Below are positions 35,214-46,100 of a stretch of 64,000 bases of DNA, one piece after another. Location: NCBI GenBank assembly GCA_021798875.1, contig JAJZBN010000001.1, positions 145,634 to 209,633 on the forward strand. Direction: 5' to 3'. The notes beneath the pieces were generated by a model. It searched no databases. It saw only the letters and a program-made list of their open reading frames with translations, and was not told where the DNA came from. This DNA is from a bacterium. Lineage in GTDB: Bacteria > SZUA-79 > Acidulodesulfobacterales > Acidulodesulfobacteraceae. The translations under genes were made by a program, and so were the position numbers. Within the stretch, counting starts at the first letter, position 1; each line of letters opens with the position of its first letter.

Positions 35214-36063
35214 AAAGTTTCGATTTGTTATTTTTAAAATATTTCCCGTTAAGAGCTTCTCCGACTATTAAAACAGCCATATTTTTTATCGAAAATTGTT
35301 CGGCTTTTTTAACTACGTCTTTTAATTTGCAGTTTATCAAAAACTGGCTTTTTAAAGACACGTCCTTTGCTATAAGGCACGGCGTATCTTCATTGTAAGA
35401 CTCAAGCAGGTCTTCGGTTACGGAATTTATCAGCCCGAAGCTTAAATATATAGCCATAGTGGCTCCGTGTTTCGCAAGGCTTTTTATATCCTGCCCTTCC
35501 GGCATTTTGCCCGTCCTTCCTTCGCCCCTGCAAAATATAACGGTTTGCGAAACGTCGGGAAGGGTCAAAATAGATTTATTTGCGGCGCTTGCTGCAAAAG
35601 CAGCGGTAACCCCGGGTATAATTTCATATTCAGCGCCCATTTCTTCCAGATAAGCCATCTGTTCGTTTATTGCGGAATAAATAGACGAGTCTCCCGCATG
35701 GAGTATGGAAATTACCTTTATTCCGCGCTTCCCGACTTTTCCGTCTTTCACCGCTCTGCCGTATTTTTCTACTTTACCGCCTTTAACCGGCACTGAACCT
35801 GCGCCTCCGCTATTTCTTTCGTTTATACTCAAAATATTTTCTACTTTAGTTTTTATTTCTTCAAAATTAAGGCTCTTTAAGTCTATCAATTCGGCGCCTT
35901 TTTTGATAATTTTAAGCATTAAAGGATTAATTAAAGAACCTGCGTAAAAAACGGCATCAGATTTTTTTAATATTTTTGCGGCTTTGACGGTCAGCAGTTC
36001 CGGATCGCCGGGTCCCGCCGAAACAAAATATATTTTAGATTTTAAAAACTTATTATTATTCAT
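35164..36063 (-). CDS. cbiF: Precorrin-4 / cobalt-precorrin-4 C11-methyltransferase
   Basis: A 299-residue tetrapyrrole methylase. It has IYFVSAGPGDPELLTVKAAK and YAGSLINP at the N-terminus, then LHAGDSSIYSAINEQM and EIIPGVTAAFAAAS-like segments, all typical for the C11-methylating enzyme (CobM/CbiF). A Gly/Ser-rich insertion at about 80-105 (SGGAGSVPVKGGKVEKYGR) makes it longer than the usual ~255 residues. It overlaps cbiG by 50 bp and is 9 bp from cbiL. Confidence 0.92.
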   Translation of the reverse strand: MNNNKFLKSKIYFVSAGPGDPELLTVKAAKILKKSDAVFYAGSLINPLMLKIIKKGAELIDLKSLNFEEIKTKVENILSINERNSGGAGSVPVKGGKVEKYGRAVKDGKVGKRGIKVISILHAGDSSIYSAINEQMAYLEEMGAEYEIIPGVTAAFAASAANKSILTLPDVSQTVIFCRGEGRTGKMPEGQDIKSLAKHGATMAIYLSFGLINSVTEDLLESYNEDTPCLIAKDVSLKSQFLINCKLKDVVKKAEQFSIKNMAVLIVGEALNGKYFKNNKSKLYDKNFYHGYRDSSAGL

Positions 36064-36072
36064 GCCGTATCC

Positions 36073-36885
36073 TCACAAAAACACGCCTATTAAAATTGAA
36101 AAATAATCGAAATCCAAATCGGTTTTCTTTGTAAAATCTTCTACGACTTCCGATTTTTCTATTAAATACAGTTTTATTTTACCGTTTTCGTTCTCTCCGT
36201 ATCCGTCGCCTAACGCTTCTTTAAACGCTTCCAAAATATTTTTTACGCAGCTTCCCGCTTTCATAAAAACTATAATTTGCGGACGCGAAATTCCGGATTT
36301 ATCGGCTATAAACTTTATTTCCGCTTTTAATTCGTCTAAACTTTTTTTAAGCGGCACGGATATTAAAACGCTCGCATTTTTAGCTATGTACGGTTCTTCG
36401 AGAAGTCCGAAAGAATACAAGAAAGAAGAAACGCCGTTAATAATATTTATATTTATAGCAAAATTTTTATGCTCGATTTCTTTCCCTATTTCTTTTAAAG
36501 CGGCGTGAATTCCGAAATATGTGCTGTAAAAAGCCGGGTCTCCAAGAGTAACGTATGAAACGCACGAAACGCTTTCGTTTTTCAATTTTTCATAAATTTT
36601 TAAAGCGTTTTCCCTGTATAAATCTTTATTTTTGCCGGTAGAACGCTTCATTTCAACCTGCAAAGGAATAAGCCTGTTTTCCCCGATATCCTGCAAGCCG
36701 GCAAATTTTAACGCGCTTTTAATTATATCGTAAGCGGTTTTGTTTTTCCCTCCGCAAACGTCCGGATAAAATATATAATCGCTTTTAATCACGGTGTTAA
36801 TCGCTTTTACGGTAATAAGCTCCGGATCTCCCGGTCCGACTCCTACTACGAACAGCGTTTTTTGTCCGCTTACGTTAGCGCTCAT
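36073..36885 (-). CDS. cbiL: Precorrin-2 / cobalt-factor II C20-methyltransferase
   Basis: A 270-residue tetrapyrrole methylase (CobI/CbiL). Signatures are FVVGVGPGDPELITVKAIN, YPDVCGGKNKTAYDII, and VTLGDPAFYSTY with INIINGVSSFLYSF. It adds the C20 methyl group to cobalt-sirohydrochlorin, the first corrin-specific step. It overlaps the end of cbiET by 11 bp. Confidence 0.92.
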   Translation of the reverse strand: MSANVSGQKTLFVVGVGPGDPELITVKAINTVIKSDYIFYPDVCGGKNKTAYDIIKSALKFAGLQDIGENRLIPLQVEMKRSTGKNKDLYRENALKIYEKLKNESVSCVSYVTLGDPAFYSTYFGIHAALKEIGKEIEHKNFAININIINGVSSFLYSFGLLEEPYIAKNASVLISVPLKKSLDELKAEIKFIADKSGISRPQIIVFMKAGSCVKNILEAFKEALGDGYGENENGKIKLYLIEKSEVVEDFTKKTDLDFDYFSILIGVFL

Positions 36886-38872
36886 TTTCGCCGCTCCAGT
36901 CGTTTTCGATGCCGTAATTTAAATCGTTAGCGTTTGCGCCGGTTTCTTCATCTGCGCTTAATTCGCTTAATGTTCCTAATTCTTTTAATCCGTTTAATTC
37001 GTCAGGATTGCGTCCGGTATCTTCGACGCCGGCATTTCCATTATCGCCGCGGTTATTATAATTTTTACCGATGACGTTATTACCGTCGTCATTTCCACCG
37101 TTATTGCCGTTTTCTATGCCGTTATCTTTAGCCGGTTTCGCCGTTCCGATAGCTTTATTTCTTACTTTTATTTTAGGCATTTCGGAATTTAATTCTTCGT
37201 TTTTTTTATCGTTTCTATTTTCTATTTTAAAGGTCATATTTCCTTTTTTACGCAGGGTTTCGGCTTCCTGCTTAAGTTCGGTTTTAGCAAGCGTACTTGA
37301 CTCTTGTTTCGGTCTTCCGTTAATTTTTGATTCTGTTTTTGGTTCCGTTTTAATTTCGACATTTTGTTTTAAAAACTTTTTAGTAATTTTAATTACGTAA
37401 ATCTGGTTTAAAGCCTGAAAATACGAGGTTTCGCCGATAGATTTCAGCCTTGAAACGTTCAAGGAAACCATTTCATATTTAAGTCCCGTGTTTTTAATAA
37501 AATTAATTACCGCATATAAAGTTTCTATAGTGACGGCGTTAACTACGATAACTCCGTTTTCTTTGAGTATATTCAAAGATTCTTTCAATATTCCGTCTAT
37601 GTTTTCGGCTCCGCCGCCCCCTATAAAAACGGAATCAGGATTAACGCCTTTTAATTTCAAATTTAAACGGCTTTTTATCGCGTCCGGAAGTTCGCCTAAT
37701 ATCGGCTCTATGTTATTTCTTCCAAATTTTTTTATATTTCGCTTTAGATTTTCAATTTTCTGCTTATTTTTATCTATAGAGTAAACTTTGCCCCTGAAAG
37801 CGAGCCCTGCCGCCTCTATGCTGACGCTTCCGCTTCCGCAGCCTGCGTCTATTATAACTGAATCTTCTTTAATTTCCATCATGCCGAGGCTCACGGCCCT
37901 TATCTCTTTTTTCGTAGGTTCGCCCGAAGCATGAATATATCTGTCGTCCTCTATGCCCAATACTATATCTCTGTTTCTATTTATATAGACGTTAACCGTA
38001 TTTTCGGCGTTTACACCCATTCCCGCGCCGGCAGAATTAACGTTATCGTCAAAATTCTTATTATTGCCGCTTTTATTGTTACCGTTATTCTTGCTTTTAC
38101 CGTCCGAAAGGTTTCCTGCATTCACCGTCTCGGTTTTGTTTTTTTGATTTTTTTCCTTTAATATAACGATATTTTTTTTACCGCTTATATCTTCCAAAAT
38201 ATCTTTAGTAAAAGTTTTATATATTTTTTCGTTTTTAGAGCATAATTCCGTCAGGACATAAAATTCAAAATTTCCTATAATACCTTTTTCTTCAAGTTCG
38301 CCGTAAATTTTATAAGGGGTGTTTACTTCATCGGTATATATCCCTATTATTTTTTCGGAATTAAGAACGGGATGCAGGTCGTCGAAACTTCTTCCGTGAA
38401 GACTTAATATATAAGCATGGGTCATGGGGATTTTTAATTTCGAAAATCCTATCTGCATATAACTTATTGCAGGATATATTTCTATAAACCTTTTTTCGTT
38501 TTCTTTTAATCCGCCGATTATAGTGCCGCCGATACCGAAAAAATTAGGATCTCCGTTAGCAAGTATTAAAATATTCTTTTTACCGAGATTGTCTTTAACG
38601 TAATCTTCTATAAATTTTATTTTGCCGTCGTAAAATATCTGCGCATTGTTTAAGCGCGTAATATTTCCGTTATTTTCCAGAACTAAGCTCTTCTTTTCGG
38701 TCGATATCTGTTCCCTGACCCATATAAGAAGCGGCGCATCTTCTTTTTTTGCAAATACGGCATCTATTCTATTTTTTTTATCCGCAAACAATTCTAAAAT
38801 CTGTTTTCTTGCAATATCCTGATAGCATGGAGAAACTCCTGCTATATAAACTTTTTTGGACGTTTTTGCCAT
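36875..38872 (-). CDS. cbiET: Precorrin-6Y methylase/decarboxylase fusion CbiE-CbiT
   Basis: A 665-residue fusion that methylates C5 and C15 and decarboxylates the C12 acetate. Residues ~5-235 are CbiE (ILANGDPNFFGIGG). A low-complexity linker at ~245-300 is rich in Asn, Lys and Gly. Residues ~310-500 are CbiT, a Rossmann methyltransferase (ASGEPTKKEIRAVSLGMMEI, VIDAGCGSGSVSIEAA, VFIGGGGAENIDGIL). The last ~160 residues are a second low-complexity tail rich in Asn, Gly, Glu and Lys. Both insertions are absent from standard fusions (about 400-430 residues). Confidence 0.92.
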   Translation of the reverse strand: MAKTSKKVYIAGVSPCYQDIARKQILELFADKKNRIDAVFAKKEDAPLLIWVREQISTEKKSLVLENNGNITRLNNAQIFYDGKIKFIEDYVKDNLGKKNILILANGDPNFFGIGGTIIGGLKENEKRFIEIYPAISYMQIGFSKLKIPMTHAYILSLHGRSFDDLHPVLNSEKIIGIYTDEVNTPYKIYGELEEKGIIGNFEFYVLTELCSKNEKIYKTFTKDILEDISGKKNIVILKEKNQKNKTETVNAGNLSDGKSKNNGNNKSGNNKNFDDNVNSAGAGMGVNAENTVNVYINRNRDIVLGIEDDRYIHASGEPTKKEIRAVSLGMMEIKEDSVIIDAGCGSGSVSIEAAGLAFRGKVYSIDKNKQKIENLKRNIKKFGRNNIEPILGELPDAIKSRLNLKLKGVNPDSVFIGGGGAENIDGILKESLNILKENGVIVVNAVTIETLYAVINFIKNTGLKYEMVSLNVSRLKSIGETSYFQALNQIYVIKITKKFLKQNVEIKTEPKTESKINGRPKQESSTLAKTELKQEAETLRKKGNMTFKIENRNDKKNEELNSEMPKIKVRNKAIGTAKPAKDNGIENGNNGGNDDGNNVIGKNYNNRGDNGNAGVEDTGRNPDELNGLKELGTLSELSADEETGANANDLNYGIENDWSGENER

Positions 38873-38875
38873 ATT

Positions 38876-40288
38876 TTACAATCTCTCCCTTTTTATTTCG
38901 TTTCCGCCGTAATCGATAAGTACTATTTCTATATTTATATCTATATCTATATCTATTTTCATATCCGTCGGATTCCCGCCTTCGGTATTAACATTAATAT
39001 CGGCTCCGGTTTCTGCTTCAAAAACGCGGCCTGCGCCGTTATCGTTTTTATCGGCGTTTTTTACGATATTATACAATTTTTCGGCGGCTTTTTTTAATAA
39101 TTTGCTTAAAATATCGTCCGAATAAATATTAAAATCATCCGAGGTTATATGCCCGAAAGCTTCCCGCGAAGTATTAGAGTTTATTATAAGCCCGTAAATA
39201 CGCTCGGCATCGGTTTCGCTGCGCTCTTTAACCGCTTCTTTTGCGGTTTCCGCAAGAAAACCTAAATTTAACGACGTATATTTAGCATTAGTGTTTCTTG
39301 CGCCCTGGGCAATTTTAACTATTTTCCCTAATTGTCCTGCAAATATTATATTTTTAATTCCCGTTCCGCAAACTTTTCTTAAAGAATATGAAACGTAATC
39401 CCCTATTTCTATAAAACTTTCCCTGCGTATATTTTTAAATATTTTTACTGCCGCTTTTTCGCTGAATCTTCCAGGCGTAAAAACGCAGACGTCTATTTTA
39501 TTTGCTTTTAAAAAACTTAAGCACGCTTTAATAGTTTCGAGCCATGCTTTGGTAGATATGGGAACGACGTACCCCGATGTTCCGAGTATGCTAATGCCCC
39601 CCTCTATACCAAGTCTCGAATTTAAAGTCCGTTCCGCAATTTTTTCTCCTTCCGGCACGTAAAGTACCGAAAAAAATATTTTGCCGCAGACGACGTCATA
39701 GCCGCCGCCTAAGCCGTACTTAACGCCTTTTATAGCGTTTAATTCTTCTTCTGCGGCAGACTCTATCATTTTATAAGGAACCGGATTTATTGCCGGATAA
39801 CCCGTTTTTACCGGCAGCCCTTTTCTCTTAACAATGCCTATGCCTTTAGACGATACGAAAATTATCGCCGAATCTGCGCATAAAGGACATTTTATTATAT
39901 TATAAACCAAGAATTTTTCATAATATTTTTTTAAACTTTTTACGGCATTTTTATCTTTTTTATCTATAACCGTAAAATCGGCGCAAATTTCAATTCCGCC
40001 GGTTACGTCCGCAAAATCGTCTCCGGAATCCTTTATCAAAACAGATTTTGAAATAACATGTTCCGCGTCCGGTTTTAATTTGAATTTTAATAAAGATGCA
40101 ACTTTTAAATAAGCATTTTCGCCTCCGGGCATTTTTATTTCTATGGAATTAAATTTTTCGTCTTCAAAATAGTATCTTATAGACGCTTTTACCGCCGCGG
40201 CGCTTGTGCTGCCTGTGGAAAAACCTTTTCTTAAACCTGGCCCCGACCCGCCGTCAGCGCTTTCAATCAATATTTCCGCCGGTTTCAT
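38876..40288 (-). CDS. cbiD: Cobalt-precorrin-5B C1-methyltransferase
   Basis: A 470-residue CbiD, diagnostic for the anaerobic cobalamin route. N-terminal GFSTGSTSAAAVKASIRYYF corresponds to the family's usual TTGTCAAAA region with Cys replaced by Ser. IKGVKYGLGGGYDVVCGK and ILGTSGYVVPISTKAWLETI follow. The terminal ~90 residues include an extension not usual for the family (GAGRVFEAETGADINVNTEG). The ATG overlaps the stop of the Omp85 gene upstream (ATGA), so cobalamin and outer-membrane genes are translationally linked. No cobalamin riboswitch is seen ahead of it. Confidence 0.92.
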   Translation of the reverse strand: MKPAEILIESADGGSGPGLRKGFSTGSTSAAAVKASIRYYFEDEKFNSIEIKMPGGENAYLKVASLLKFKLKPDAEHVISKSVLIKDSGDDFADVTGGIEICADFTVIDKKDKNAVKSLKKYYEKFLVYNIIKCPLCADSAIIFVSSKGIGIVKRKGLPVKTGYPAINPVPYKMIESAAEEELNAIKGVKYGLGGGYDVVCGKIFFSVLYVPEGEKIAERTLNSRLGIEGGISILGTSGYVVPISTKAWLETIKACLSFLKANKIDVCVFTPGRFSEKAAVKIFKNIRRESFIEIGDYVSYSLRKVCGTGIKNIIFAGQLGKIVKIAQGARNTNAKYTSLNLGFLAETAKEAVKERSETDAERIYGLIINSNTSREAFGHITSDDFNIYSDDILSKLLKKAAEKLYNIVKNADKNDNGAGRVFEAETGADINVNTEGGNPTDMKIDIDIDINIEIVLIDYGGNEIKRERL

Positions 40289-43104
40289 CAGAAAGAAGTC
40301 CCCACGGTAAAATTAACTCCTCCCGCCGGCCAGTAAGGTTCTCTAGTAAGAATAAAACCGTAAGAAAAGCTTATCGGTCCGATAGGCGAAAGATACATTA
40401 TACCCGCTCCCGCAGATTTATAAAGCGCTAAAGGCCTTACGTCCGACGTATCCAAAAAAACGTTGCCTCCGTCCTGAAAAATAAAAAAATTAATACTTTT
40501 ATAAACTGGTATATTAAGCTGAAGATTGTAATTTTCCATAACGTCTCCGCCTATAGGATATCCGTAAGGATTTAAGTTGACGAGCCCTATGGAATCCTGC
40601 GGGAAACCTCTGACGGTCGTCCTTCCGCCGAGAAAAAATCTTTCGTTAATCGGCACCTGCGAAGTCGGCGACAGCGGCCTTATATAGCCCAATCTTGCTC
40701 CTACAAGAAAATCGGTGTCATATACGAAAGGTATATATTCTTCCGAATGAAAATAAATTTTAAAAAAGTTAATCTGGGAATCTATCAGGAAATTGGAATA
40801 AGAAAAACGTAAATCCGTTAAATTTCCGGAAGTCGGATTGAAGATATTATTTTTAGTATTATATATAAACGAAAGCGAAGCAGAGCTTATTCTGGTAAAA
40901 CCGTTGTCGCGGGGCGTAATTTCGGCGCCGGGGTTTAATCCCGAAAGAAAATCGTAAAACATGCCGTACGACAGCAATCCTTTAAAATATTTGTCGAATC
41001 TTCTTATAAGCGAAAAATCCGCCCCCTCTTTGTGCATAGTGTAATTAAGCGTTATTACGTCGGTATCGAGTCCGCTTGCGTTAAACGCCAGCCCCCTGTA
41101 TCCGTATATAGCGGGGTCGTAATAGTTTAACAAGAGATTTGTATAAATAGCGCTTTTTGAAAATCTTAAAGAAAGAGATTTTCCGGTGCCGAAAAGATTG
41201 TTGTTTTCAATCTGAATAAACCCTTTATATCTGGTATAAGTTCCGTAACCTGCGCCAAAACTCAAATCCAGCGGTTTTGCATCTTTTACCTTAATGATTA
41301 CCGTTTTTTCGGAAACTTCGTTTTCCGGATTTTCTATTTTAATAACGACCGAATTAAATATACCTCTTTTATAAAGCCTGTTTTGAGTTTCAAGTATTTT
41401 CCGCTGGTCGTAAAACTGCCCTTTTTTAAAAAGCAAAAGACTTTTAATAAAACCCGTCCTCGTTACCGTATTGCCGGTTATTAAAATCCGTTTTATCCTT
41501 ACTCTCGGCCCCGCTTTTATTTCATAGTAAATATATGCATATTTTTTATTTTTTAAAAACTTTACGTTCATTTTGACTTTTGAAAAAACATATCCCGAAT
41601 CCGATAACTTGGTGGAAAGCAGCTCCTTTCCGTTCTCGGCTATAATTATACGGAAAGGCTTCGCTTTCATTTTTAAAAAATAGCCGGTAAGCGCGGCATC
41701 GCTTTTAAAAATAGCCGGAAGTCCCGCAATATAAACTTTTTTTACGATGGTAGGAATTCCCGAATCTATATTTACGGTTACCGCTACGCTCTTTTTATCA
41801 GGCGAAAATTTTAATTCATAAGAAACGCGGGCGGATAAATAGCCTTCGTTGTCGTAAAAGTTTTTAATATTTTGAACGTCGTTTTTAAGCCTGTTTTTGC
41901 AGAAATATTCTCTGTTAAAAAAAGATGTAACGTGCGTTCTCATAAGACGCGTTATAGTCGTTCTGCTAAAAGGTTTATAGCCGTAAATGTATATTTTGCT
42001 TATTTTTACTTTACTTCCTTTGTTTACCGAGTAATAAAGATTTATCGTCTTATCTTTTTCGTCTTTATTTTCTTTAAACAAAACATTAGCAAAAAAGTAG
42101 CCCTGCTTCATATAGTATTTTTTTAAAACCTTTTGAAATGCTAAAAAAGTACCGCCGTCGAATATTAAAACGTTTTTTATCTGCAATACGGAATTTTTTA
42201 CGTAATTTTCGCTTAACGGTTTTATGTCTTTAAAATGAAATAATATTTTATAACCGGGATGAACCTTAAAGGTTATAACTGCTTTGCGCTTAGAAATATA
42301 GGTTATTTTAGGACTTGTTATTATGGCGTTTAAATAGCCTTTATTTTTATACAAATCCCATATGCTTTTTCTTAATAAATGAATTTTGTTTAAATTAAGC
42401 GGCTTGCCGATAAGTTTTTCAATTAAAGCTTCAACTTTTTTTTTCGGATAATATAATTTGAATTTAACGAATATATTAGAAATTATAACCGGTCTGCCCG
42501 AAATAATTTTTATATTTACCGCATAATATTTAGGCCTTCCTTGCAATAAAGGCGTTTTTATGTTTACTTTTGCCGACGGATAGCCGCCCTTAGACATAAT
42601 CTTTTTTATTTTTTTTATGCTTACGGTTTTATAATACTTATATATTAAACCGCCTTTTTTAAAAGGAATGGATTTTATTATACTTCCTCTTGAAATTCCG
42701 GTATTTTTAAGCCCTTTTATATTAACTTCTTTTATGTAAATTTTCGGGAAAAAAACGAATCTTAAATAAATTAATTTCAATTTTTTATTTATATTTGCAA
42801 AAACCGAAATATTGGAAAAATAACCGGAAGCATAAAGCGTTTTAATTGTTTTCTCGAGATAAACCATAGAAAATTTTCTTCCCGCTTTTATATAAAAAAG
42901 GTTTTTTATATTGCTTGCGGGAATACCGTAAGGCACCCTGTAATTTATGGATTTTACGGTGTACCGTTGCGCGTTTATGCCGTATATATTTACGGCGTTT
43001 AAAGCATAAGCGTCTTTTACCGCAAAACATAAAATAAATGCGGCAAATAACGGTAAATAATTTATAATTTGATTTATTTTTCTTATTTTATTTATAATAT
43101 CCAT
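40288..43104 (-). CDS. Omp85-family outer-membrane protein with about seven POTRA domains (BamA/TamA-like)
   Basis: A 938-residue protein. A signal peptide (about 15-35) is followed by a long periplasmic part to ~610 in which I count about seven POTRA-like units (for example YASGYFSNISVFANINKK, SKGGYPSAKVNIK, YKNKGYLNAIITSPK, YMKQGYFFANVLFKEN, YDNEGYLSARVSYEL, LYKRGIFNSVVIKIEN). The C-terminal ~330 residues are the barrel, with the loop-6 motif FLGGRTTVRGFP and a terminal Phe as the insertion signal. It inserts outer-membrane proteins; tamB upstream suggests a TamA-like role, but if this is the only Omp85 in the genome it would be BamA. Confidence 0.9.
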   Translation of the reverse strand: MDIINKIRKINQIINYLPLFAAFILCFAVKDAYALNAVNIYGINAQRYTVKSINYRVPYGIPASNIKNLFYIKAGRKFSMVYLEKTIKTLYASGYFSNISVFANINKKLKLIYLRFVFFPKIYIKEVNIKGLKNTGISRGSIIKSIPFKKGGLIYKYYKTVSIKKIKKIMSKGGYPSAKVNIKTPLLQGRPKYYAVNIKIISGRPVIISNIFVKFKLYYPKKKVEALIEKLIGKPLNLNKIHLLRKSIWDLYKNKGYLNAIITSPKITYISKRKAVITFKVHPGYKILFHFKDIKPLSENYVKNSVLQIKNVLIFDGGTFLAFQKVLKKYYMKQGYFFANVLFKENKDEKDKTINLYYSVNKGSKVKISKIYIYGYKPFSRTTITRLMRTHVTSFFNREYFCKNRLKNDVQNIKNFYDNEGYLSARVSYELKFSPDKKSVAVTVNIDSGIPTIVKKVYIAGLPAIFKSDAALTGYFLKMKAKPFRIIIAENGKELLSTKLSDSGYVFSKVKMNVKFLKNKKYAYIYYEIKAGPRVRIKRILITGNTVTRTGFIKSLLLFKKGQFYDQRKILETQNRLYKRGIFNSVVIKIENPENEVSEKTVIIKVKDAKPLDLSFGAGYGTYTRYKGFIQIENNNLFGTGKSLSLRFSKSAIYTNLLLNYYDPAIYGYRGLAFNASGLDTDVITLNYTMHKEGADFSLIRRFDKYFKGLLSYGMFYDFLSGLNPGAEITPRDNGFTRISSASLSFIYNTKNNIFNPTSGNLTDLRFSYSNFLIDSQINFFKIYFHSEEYIPFVYDTDFLVGARLGYIRPLSPTSQVPINERFFLGGRTTVRGFPQDSIGLVNLNPYGYPIGGDVMENYNLQLNIPVYKSINFFIFQDGGNVFLDTSDVRPLALYKSAGAGIMYLSPIGPISFSYGFILTREPYWPAGGVNFTVGTSF

Positions 43105-43121
43105 TGTTTTTATTTTAAATT

Positions 43122-46100
43122 TTAGTAAAATCTGAAGTGAAAAACTATATTGCCGCCCACTTCGCTGAAAACGTTTGAATTATTTGGAGCAAGCTCGTTA
43201 TTTTCCCATACTCCTATAACGGAAATATGAGGGGAAATTTTATAAGTGACGGTAGCGGATTGCGACGACTGGGAAGACGCTATATCGCTGTATGAAACCG
43301 ACAGCCGCTTTGTCAAGTTTTTAGAAACGGTTACCTGAGGTGCGGCACTGTGCGTTATCGCCGAATAACCTGGGGTTATCGACATATTTTTAAAGCCGAA
43401 ATAGCTCGATATAGTTCCGGTAACGCTCTGCTCGACCCCTCCGCCTATCGCCGAAGCGGCTTCCGAAGCGGCTATTCCTCCGGCGGAAGAAGCATAAACC
43501 GAGTTAGCCGAAGTGCCGAGCGCGAGCATCGAAACTATGCTTAACTCAGAAAGAGGCGGAGTCGATGAAAGGTTAACGTTAAAATTAAGCATCGATCCGC
43601 TTGCGTTCATTCTTATTATATATTGATTTATATAAGTTCTCGCCGCGACGTCGAAAGTAGGATTTATTTTATACCTGTTATTAAAATCTAAATTTGCGTA
43701 TGACAGTTTCAGTTCGGTTCCCCTAAAAAATATATCGCCCTTTTCGGCATTAGCCGTTCCTATAATTACGGGATTATCGAGCGTGCCGAGAATATTAAGG
43801 TCGGCGCTGAAATTCGTATTTATTATATTATTTCTTATCTCTATTTTCTTTTTCGACGTTACCTTAACATTCAGCCTCGGATTGGTTAAACTTACCGGAG
43901 ACGCCTGAGTTACCGCGTTGTATCTTTTATAGCTTAAAAGAAACGACGAAAAATTTATTTTCTTATCGTACATGGCTTTTTTAATTTTTACGCTTCCGTA
44001 TAAAATCGGGTTGTCCGGCCTCCCCGAAAAACCCAGTCTTCCGCTCATTTTTGCGTAAAAATAGTCGGACGCCCTGTAAACCGCGGAATTAAAATTAGTT
44101 CCTAATCTATAATAAGATGGTAAAAAATTGTGCAGCCTTATAACGCCGCGAGCCGAAAAAATGCCGTTAAGCATTCTGAATCTTGCTTTTTTGATATAAA
44201 TCATGTTTTTATTAAACGTAATCTGCGCAAAAATTCTTGAAGCCGCAAATGAAGAATAAACGGACGGTTCAATCAGCCCCCTCTTGATATTTGCAAATCC
44301 GTATATTTCCGGAGATGCGAAAGGTCCGAATATTACCGCAGAAGCAGTCGCAAATCCGGATGAATTTATTATTTTGTTAGTAAAAATTCCGAGAACCCAT
44401 AAATCCGTTCTGTCGTTTAATATTATATGGTATTTTCGCGGAGTTATATAACCTCTTAGCTGAAAATAGTTATTGCCGCCTTTGAGCTTAAAACCGCTGA
44501 ATTCAACGGTTCTATCCATATAAGAAATTTTAATATTTTTGGTATTTTGCAGGAAAAAAGGACCGTGTTTTAAATACAAATAATCTAATTTGGAAAAAAT
44601 ATACGAATTTTTAAAATTAGAAAGTTTTCCGCTGCCGAAAATTCCGCCGGAAAGCCTGAACAAAGTTTTTCTGTAATTAACGCTTAACATTTTTATATTC
44701 GTAATAAAATTGTAGGGATAACCTTTTTCCAATAAAATTTTAGCTTTCGTGTCAAGCGTATTGTCCATAGCAAATAAACGAAGTTTCATTTTTCTTTTCG
44801 AAGAATTGACGACGGCTTTTATAGCGCCCAGACGATAATCTTTAACAAAAACGTTTTCTGCATCGACGGAACCGGAAATATCAGGCAGATTAAAAGTGCC
44901 GCCTAAATGCAAATCGGCATCGGCGATTCCTTTTACCGAATATTTTTTTAAAAAATTGAAATTTAAATACGAAAGGTTAATGCCGTTTGAAACTACATTT
45001 ATATCGTAATTATCATGGCCGCCGCCGTTTTGTCCGTTAGCGCTTCTTCCTGCGGTTCCGTTAAAATTCAAAACGCCGTAAGAGTTAAAATATGCGCCGC
45101 CGTATAAGCCTCTAAGTTCATATAAATTCAATATTTTTTTAGTAACCGAAAATTTAAAATTAACTTTGTTAACGTTTTGACCGTATATAACTGCTTTCTT
45201 AGAATTTCCCGCCGCCGTTAAAACTGGATTTTTTAGTTTCCCTTCGATATTTCCTTCGGAATTAAAAACGGCAAAGAAACCGGTATGCGACGCCGCAAGG
45301 TTTTTTGCATTAAAATATCCGTTAATCAGCTCTTGACGGGAAATTTTGTCCTTATAAATTTCTCCGTTAAAATTAAACATCCCCTTTCCGTCCGTGCCGT
45401 TTTCTTTTAGTCTTACTTTTTTTACGATAACCTTGCCGCTTCCGGTTATATTAAAGTTTGCGGTTCCGGTAAACGGAGCCGTATATCCGTTTATAAAAAG
45501 CCTGTTAAACCTGTTTTTAAACTTAAAACATATATCGTGAAGTTTGCCGGTTATATTACCGGTTAAAATTCCCTCCGCCGTTGGATTAAAATACCGGCTT
45601 TTATATTTATCGACAAGACCAATTTTCGGCAGTTTGCCGTAAGAAGCTTGAAAATTTAAATTTAAATATTTTTTTTCGTAATTAATTTTCCCTCCTAAAA
45701 CGCCTTTTACGGTTTCCGATAAAATTCCGGTATGCTTTATAACAATATATTTATCGTTTACTAAAACCGCTCCGTTAAGTAAAATTCCGTTTCCGTAATT
45801 AATCCTGTATATCGTATTTATTCCTTTTTTGTTTTTAAATTTAAGCTGTTCGACCGGTTTAAGCAAATTTATTTTTTCTATATTAGCAATGTAAAAATTT
45901 TTGCCGAAATTTAAAAAAGTCGTAATACTGCCGCTTGCTTCAGCCTTTAACTGCGGAATTTTTTCCGTATCGTAAAAATCGATCAGCTTTCCAACGTCTA
46001 TTCCTTTTAATACAGATTTAAATCTGCCTTCTTTTTCGTTAAGATTTATACTGCCCTTAGAACTGAACGTGCCGTTAAAAGTTTTAAGGTTGATTTTTTT

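Noticed and set aside
40289-40500. Cobalamin riboswitch expected ahead of cbiD.
   Set aside because: The DNA upstream of cbiD is the coding end of the Omp85 gene, with no gap; no B12-box-like structure was seen. The longer gap before cobJ (33798-33911) is plain AT-rich sequence.
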